Positions 61,546 to 64,000 of a DNA stretch of 64,000 nucleotides are shown here, piece after piece (the first letter of the stretch is position 1; every line of letters starts with the position of its first letter). A program made the translations under genes and the position numbers. The notes beneath the pieces are model-generated. The model was not told the DNA's origin. It worked only from the letters and a program-made list of their open reading frames with translations, and searched no databases. This DNA is from Kyrpidia tusciae DSM 2912 (GTDB taxonomy: Bacteria; Bacillota; Bacilli; Kyrpidiales; Kyrpidiaceae): positions 3,162,001-3,226,000 of the forward strand of contig NC_014098.1 in assembly GCF_000092905.1 (NCBI RefSeq), given 5' to 3'.

Positions 61546-61986
61546 TCAACCCCGGGCCACGAAGATCACCCCGGCCAAGATCAGCAGCGTCCCCACCGTC
61601 TTCGACCAGGTGAATGGCTCCCGAAAGACCACCAACGACGCCAGAGCGACAAGCACCAGCCCCAGGCTCGTCATCATCGGATACGCCACACTCAGCTGAA
61701 ACCGCGTCAACGCAAAAGTATAAGCTCCGAGAGCCAGCACAAAACTGACGATCCCCGCCAAAAGATACACATTCGTCACCACGGAAAGCACCGCGCCGAT
61801 GAGCCCCCCGGATCCCCAGGGGCCCGCAGCCCCGCCCCCGGCGGCTTGCCCCAGACCCGGGGACGCCCCGGACATCCCCGAAGCGCCGCCCAGGACGCCG
61901 CCGTGCTGCGCCGCCGCCTTCATCAACACATTGGCCAGGGCATTAAACACAATCCCCAGACCCAACGCGAGCCATTTCATCCGCAC
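61546..61986 (-). CDS. Small DMT/EamA-like protein with Gly-rich insert
   Basis: 146 residues with four membrane segments. The start MRMKWLALGLGIVFNALANVLMK matches the small flippase-like DMT proteins. A Gly/Ala/Ser-rich stretch of ~35 residues (~28-62) sits in the first loop. LSVAYPMMTSLGLVLVAL in helix 3 resembles the paralogue at 44302. It follows the DprE-like pair and may export their polyprenyl-linked product. The insert makes it about 30 residues longer than usual. Confidence 0.68.
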   Translation of the reverse strand: MRMKWLALGLGIVFNALANVLMKAAAQHGGVLGGASGMSGASPGLGQAAGGGAAGPWGSGGLIGAVLSVVTNVYLLAGIVSFVLALGAYTFALTRFQLSVAYPMMTSLGLVLVALASLVVFREPFTWSKTVGTLLILAGVIFVARG

Positions 61987-62001
61987 CCCTCCCGGCCCGA
62001 A

Positions 62002-62754
62002 CTACAGCGACATCTTCTTAAACACCCGCTCGGGCACCGCCCGCACCCCGGCCATGATCCAGCGCCAGAATCCGGGCACATACACCACATCCCGCCCTTT
62101 CTTGAGCGCCTTCATCACCCCCCGGGCCACCGCTTCGGGGCTCGCCACCAACATCATCCCTTCCTTCCCGAAGGTCATCGCCGTATCCACAAACCCGGGC
62201 TTCACCGTCAGCACCCGCACTCCGGACCTGGCCAGCCGGTTCCTCAGCCCCTGGAGAAACAGGGACAAGCCCCCCTTCGCCGCCCCGTACATGTAGTTGC
62301 TCTGGCGCCCCCGGTCCCCGGCCACAGATGAGAACACGCACAGCCAACCCCGCCCGCGCTGTTCCATATGTGCCGCAAACTGGTGAAGGACTGACACGCA
62401 CGAGACAAAATTCGTCTCCACGATCCGCCGCGCTTCTTCAAAATCCCGCTCGGCCCGCTTCTGGTCCCCGAGGTACCCGTAGGCCAGCACCACCCCTTCC
62501 AACTCCCCGCCAAACTCCCGTATCGCCTCTTCCAGGCACTCCTCAACAAAAGCCGGGTGGCTCTTCTCATCCAGGGCGTCAAACCGCCGCGCCCGGGCCG
62601 GGGCGCCGTACCGGATCCCGAGGTCCGCCGCCAGGGCCTCCAACTCCTCCAGATCTCTTCCCGCCAAGATCAGCCCGTACCCCTCCCGGGCCAACTCCCC
62701 GGCCAGGGCCCGGGCGATTCCCGACGTCGCCCCCAGCACCACCGCCGTCTTCAT
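62002..62754 (-). CDS. DprE2-like SDR (keto-sugar reductase)
   Basis: 250 residues, an SDR with cofactor motif GATSGIARA, AGRDLEELE, and the active-site YMYGAAKGGL (Tyr and Lys). Ser lies in VFSSVAGDRGR. It resembles DprE2, which reduces the 2-keto intermediate of decaprenyl-phospho-ribose to the arabinose epimer. It is coupled to the oxidase gene by ATGA, the same two-gene order as in mycobacteria. Further evidence comes from that partner rather than from the SDR alone. Confidence 0.8.
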   Translation of the reverse strand: MKTAVVLGATSGIARALAGELAREGYGLILAGRDLEELEALAADLGIRYGAPARARRFDALDEKSHPAFVEECLEEAIREFGGELEGVVLAYGYLGDQKRAERDFEEARRIVETNFVSCVSVLHQFAAHMEQRGRGWLCVFSSVAGDRGRQSNYMYGAAKGGLSLFLQGLRNRLARSGVRVLTVKPGFVDTAMTFGKEGMMLVASPEAVARGVMKALKKGRDVVYVPGFWRWIMAGVRAVPERVFKKMSL

Positions 62755-64000
62755 TGGACTCCCTCCACCACGTGCAGCCTCCGGGCCAGGGAGGATGAGA
62801 ACCGGTTTTCCGGATCGATCCGCCCCTTGATCTCCCGAAACCGCCCCAACCTGGGATACATCGCTTCAAAAATCTCCGGCGCCAACTCCGCGTCCTTCGT
62901 CAAATACACCCGCCCGCCCATTCTCAGCACCCACTCGTCCATCTCCCTTAAGAACCCGAACAAGCCCGCGTCCCGAAAGGGGATGTCCAGGGCCAGGGTA
63001 TACCCCGGGCGGGGGAAAGACAACAGCCCCGGCCCTTCCGCCCCAAAGCGTTTTAACACGGCCAAAAAGGACGACCGGCGGTCCTTGGCCAGGCGTTCCA
63101 GGAGGGCAATGAGCCCTTCCCGGCTCGTCTCAAAGGGGAGTACCACCTGGTACTGCAAAAACCCCCGCCTGCCGTACAGCCGGTTCCAGTGCAGCACCGA
63201 ATCCAGCGGATAAAAGAAAGGATCGTAGTGGACCACCGCCCCGGGCGCCCCTTTGGACACCCGGTAATACAGCGCGTTAAACGCCCGAATCGATACGTAG
63301 TTCAATGTCACCGACGGAAAATCGAAGGGCACGACGAGCTTCCCCTTTTTCCCGGTCGCCAGGGGCTCCCCCCTCAGCTTCTCCGGCAGTGCCTCGGCCG
63401 GTACGTGATTCCCCCGCATCAGCACGGACCGGCCCAGGGACCGCCCGCCCGCCAAACAGTCGATCCAAGCCACCGAGTACTGGTACTGCTCATCCGTCGC
63501 CTCGAACACCTCAAAGGCCTCATCAATATTTTTCGCCTTAAAATAATCCACCCGCAGGTATGACGAGGAAATCGGCACCAGCCGCAGCGATGCCCGAAGA
63601 ATCACCCCGGTCAGTCCCATTCCCCCCACCGTGGCCCAGAACAGGTCGGCGTTCTCCCGGGGGGTGCAGCGAACGATCTCTCCGTCTGCCGTGAGCAGAT
63701 CGAAATCCAGGACAAAATTCGAAATCGACCCGTCCTTGTGGTGATTTTTCCCATGGACGTCCGAAGCGATCGCCCCGCCGAGGGTCACGAACTTCGTCCC
63801 CGGCGTCACCGGCAAAAAATACCCCCGGGGCACGAACACATCGAGGATTTCCGCCAGAGACACCCCGGCCTCGCACCGAATCACCCCCGCCGCCTCATCA
63901 AAGTTGAGAAACCGGTTGCGCCTCGTCTGCAGAATCACCCCGGCCCCCTCGTTCAGCGCCGCGTCGCCATACGCCCGCCCGAGTCCCCGGGCGAGGACGC
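62751..64000 (-). CDS. DprE1-like FAD-linked oxidase (partial, N-terminus beyond window)
   Basis: The reading frame runs to the window edge, so the first part is missing. The FAD-binding segment VTPGTKFVTLGGAIASDVHGK leads into the HH pair of the VAO family (HGKNHHKDGS). Downstream RRGFLQYQVVLPFE and YPRLGRFREIKGRIDPENRF match DprE1. The residue equivalent to Mycobacterium Cys387 is Ala (YTLALDIPF), and the Lys (YLTKD) is kept. DprE1 oxidises the polyprenyl-linked ribose. Its partner DprE2-like SDR overlaps its stop. Confidence 0.85.
   Translation of the reverse strand, partial: VLARGLGRAYGDAALNEGAGVILQTRRNRFLNFDEAAGVIRCEAGVSLAEILDVFVPRGYFLPVTPGTKFVTLGGAIASDVHGKNHHKDGSISNFVLDFDLLTADGEIVRCTPRENADLFWATVGGMGLTGVILRASLRLVPISSSYLRVDYFKAKNIDEAFEVFEATDEQYQYSVAWIDCLAGGRSLGRSVLMRGNHVPAEALPEKLRGEPLATGKKGKLVVPFDFPSVTLNYVSIRAFNALYYRVSKGAPGAVVHYDPFFYPLDSVLHWNRLYGRRGFLQYQVVLPFETSREGLIALLERLAKDRRSSFLAVLKRFGAEGPGLLSFPRPGYTLALDIPFRDAGLFGFLREMDEWVLRMGGRVYLTKDAELAPEIFEAMYPRLGRFREIKGRIDPENRFSSSLARRLHVVEGVQ

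Noticed and set aside
1-64000. tRNA, rRNA, insertion sequence or prophage genes
   Set aside because: I saw no tRNA-like TPsiC sequences, transposase genes, terminal repeats or phage genes; I did not run a dedicated search.

Overview
The window looks like chromosome from a GC-rich, spore-forming Gram-positive bacterium. The evidence is a GerA/GerC germinant-receptor pair, a bacillithiol synthase (BshA), CsaB with two S-layer-homology (SLH) proteins, a DUF2642 protein, NatA/NatB-like and PhnF-type genes, and strong GGAGG ribosome sites with many GTG starts. The mix fits an Alicyclobacillaceae-type Firmicute such as Kyrpidia; the genus is my inference and rests on no search.

Layout. (1) 1-10150, minus strand: a phosphonate uptake and C-P lyase locus, phnD-C-E-E, a hexapeptide transferase, then phnM-F-G-H-I-J-K-L, with phnL cut by the window edge. 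Most genes overlap by 4 bases. A PhoP-box-like array precedes phnD and a palindromic site precedes phnF. (2) 10150-10770: a gene-free stretch holding a probable ~120-nt RNA with its own promoter and two terminators. (3) 10775-13260: an SDR and a fatty-acyl-CoA ligase. (4) 13505-16314: gerA and gerC without gerB. (5) 16365-20394: a drug-efflux set (MarR, two HlyD-type subunits, 14-TM MFS pump). (6) 20384-26459: a divergent FolC-like ligase, an amidase, csaB, a DUF2642 protein and an ArsB-like transporter. (7) 26804-39238, plus strand: a type IV pilus operon, pilB-C-pilin-pilD-minor pilins-two GspK/PilX-like proteins-pilM-N-O, followed by a convergent degenerate EAL protein. (8) 40275-44267: an SRAP protein and three M42 peptidase paralogues, the third without metal ligands. 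(9) 44302-50506: polyprenyl-sugar transfer genes, a Na+-export-type ABC transporter and bshA. (10) 51022-57173: SLH proteins, a secreted repeat protein and a complete HepT/MntA toxin-antitoxin pair. (11) 57426-64000: an AcuI-like reductase, a GAF-GGDEF protein with a long structured leader, an Rpn-type nuclease, and a DprE1/DprE2-like pair with a small DMT protein.

How it fits together. The phn locus would import phosphonates and break the C-P bond when phosphate is scarce. CsaB would pyruvylate the cell-wall polymer that anchors the two SLH proteins. The pilus operon sits next to an EAL protein that may read rather than destroy c-di-GMP, and a diguanylate cyclase lies about 19 kb away.

The most unusual feature is a recurring one. 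At least six functionally distinct proteins (PilC, PilM-, PilN- and PilO-like, one HlyD subunit, a small DMT protein) carry Gly/Pro/Ala-rich inserts of about 30-170 residues at domain junctions. The pilin and one tip protein also show abrupt drops in GC where their surface-exposed parts begin.
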